43,842 nt of DNA from an uncultured Alphaproteobacteria bacterium (GTDB taxonomy: Bacteria > Pseudomonadota > Alphaproteobacteria > RUG11792), in contig CANBDL010000004.1 in NCBI GenBank assembly GCA_947367345.1, positions 1 to 43,842 of the forward strand, given 5' to 3'. Under the pieces are notes generated by a model that ran no database searches, was not told where the DNA came from, and saw only the letters and a list, made by a program, of their open reading frames with translations. Positions within the stretch are counted from its first letter, which is position 1. Each line of letters begins with the position of its first letter. The translations under genes were made by a program, and so were the position numbers. Shown one piece after another: positions 43,031 through 43,842 of the stretch.

Positions 43031-43842
43031 ATGGAAACTCTACATACAATAAAAGCCAGATCGACTACGATCAATAACCTCAGTAAGGCTCTAGACGCTA
43101 TCAAAATGGTTTCTTCCGTAAAGCTGTCCAAGATTGCCAAAACGGATCATTGCCACGGAGGTGCTATTGCACAAGACTCATTGTCTCTTATGCTTGGTAT
43201 ACTGGGTAAGTATGTCTCTCGATTCTGTGATATCGACAATGACGTGCTGCATAATAAAATGTGTGGTGGCTCAAGTTTAGTTGTTGTATTTTCGAGTAGT
43301 CAAGGGTTCTGCGGCCCGCTTAACAACCTTATCTCCAATGAATTTAAGAAATTGCATTCGTCTTTGCATGGCGATATGATTGTAGAGGTATGTGGCACGA
43401 AGCACAAGCAGTATGCAAGCTCACACATCATTGATATCAAGAATATGCATAGGATTGACGAATCAGTTCGTGTTGTGATGGAGAATATCAGGTATCACGT
43501 GCAAAGAGGGGTTTCGAGTGTGTATATAGTTCATGCGGAGCCAAGGAATTCTCTGGTACAGGTTGCCAAGACAAATCGCTTGTTGCCGTTTGAATCTGAC
43601 CCAGACCGAAGTGACTGTAATTATATCGCCGACAATATTTTAGTCGAAGGTGATCCTGTTAAGATGTACAGTGATATGCTGAACATGTATATGCTTACGA
43701 GCGTTAGATCTCTTGTGCATAATCATGTCATGGCGGAGTTGTCTGCCAGGGTTGCAAGTCTGGACTCATCCGTGAGTAATGCAAACGACATATACCATCA
43801 GCTGAATCTGCAGTATAACAAAACAAGGCAAGCCAAGATTAC
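43031..43842 (+). CDS. atpG: ATP synthase F1 gamma subunit (3' end outside window)
   Basis: The rotating shaft of F1. About 270 codons are present and the frame is still open at the window edge. The N-terminal helix (TIKARSTTINNLSKALDAIKMVSSVKLSKIAK) matches IRxRIxSVxxTxKITxAMKMVAASKLR of the family. The core has LVVVFSSSQGFCGPLNNLI (like SDRGLCGxFN). The C-terminal helix has ELSARVASLDSSVSNANDI and LQYNKTRQAKIT, placing the true end only about 10-20 residues beyond the window. The ATG is preceded by an extended -10. tadA rather than atpA lies upstream, so the atp genes are split. GC content is higher than in the neighbouring intergenic DNA. Confidence 0.92.
   Translation, partial: METLHTIKARSTTINNLSKALDAIKMVSSVKLSKIAKTDHCHGGAIAQDSLSLMLGILGKYVSRFCDIDNDVLHNKMCGGSSLVVVFSSSQGFCGPLNNLISNEFKKLHSSLHGDMIVEVCGTKHKQYASSHIIDIKNMHRIDESVRVVMENIRYHVQRGVSSVYIVHAEPRNSLVQVAKTNRLLPFESDPDRSDCNYIADNILVEGDPVKMYSDMLNMYMLTSVRSLVHNHVMAELSARVASLDSSVSNANDIYHQLNLQYNKTRQAKI

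Overview
The window is about 44 kb of AT-rich bacterial chromosome carrying housekeeping genes of alphaproteobacterial type. Lineage clues are an FzlA-type GST-fold division protein, unlinked ATP synthase genes, an Rpn/PD-(D/E)XK 'transposase' nuclease and compact genes facing both ways. A reduced, host-associated alphaproteobacterium of the Rickettsiales or Holosporales kind fits best. The presence of 6-phosphofructokinase and GAPDH argues against a Rickettsia-like energy parasite with no glycolysis. The lineage is inferred from gene content only. No rRNA, CRISPR array, phage or complete insertion sequence was seen.

Layout. 1-4.7 kb: plsC (+) converges on obgE-bioD (-), then a strongly promoted small exported protein, then the operon frr-fzlA-atpC (-). 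4.8-9.6 kb: a CPA2 cation/proton antiporter (-) diverges by 22 bp from dnaG-rpoD (+). 9.8-16.7 kb (all -): pfkA with an SH3-domain protein, parA-parB, rpmE, and a HemY-like gene followed by dut and dxr. 16.8-19.2 kb (+): tRNA-Gln(CTG), an Smr-domain gene and a 553-residue ABC-exporter-shaped protein with no ATPase motifs left. 19.3-27.4 kb (-): Rpn nuclease, rarA-pepP (unusually GC-rich), a frameshifted outer-membrane-like protein, ppiD-gapA. 27.5-30.6 kb (+): ruvB, tRNA-Arg(ACG), mrdA (PBP2). 30.6-33.3 kb (-): a dicarboxylate/amino-acid symporter overlapping tolB. 33.5-36 kb (+): clpP-clpX-greA. 36.1-40.4 kb (-): a secreted helical protein of unknown function, ispD, potA-potB. 40.5-43.8 kb (+): tRNA-Gly(GCC)-rpmG, ftsZ-tadA and atpG, which runs off the end.

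By function, the genes cover replication and segregation (dnaG, rarA, ruvB, parAB), transcription (rpoD, greA), translation (rpmE, rpmG, frr, obgE, tadA, three tRNAs), division and envelope (ftsZ, fzlA, mrdA, tolB, ppiD, plsC), glycolysis and ATP synthesis (pfkA, gapA, atpC, atpG), the MEP isoprenoid route (dxr, ispD), proteolysis (clpPX), and uptake (potAB, symporter).

The most interesting items are the ABC protein with every nucleotide-binding motif lost in an intact frame, an extended -10 element (TGnTAnAAT) recurring at about 18 candidate promoters, a one-base frameshift in the outer-membrane-like gene, a probable leaderless start for the antiporter, a phosphofructokinase with a mixed Gly/Lys substrate signature, an FtsZ lacking the usual C-terminal peptide, and two unrecognised exported proteins.
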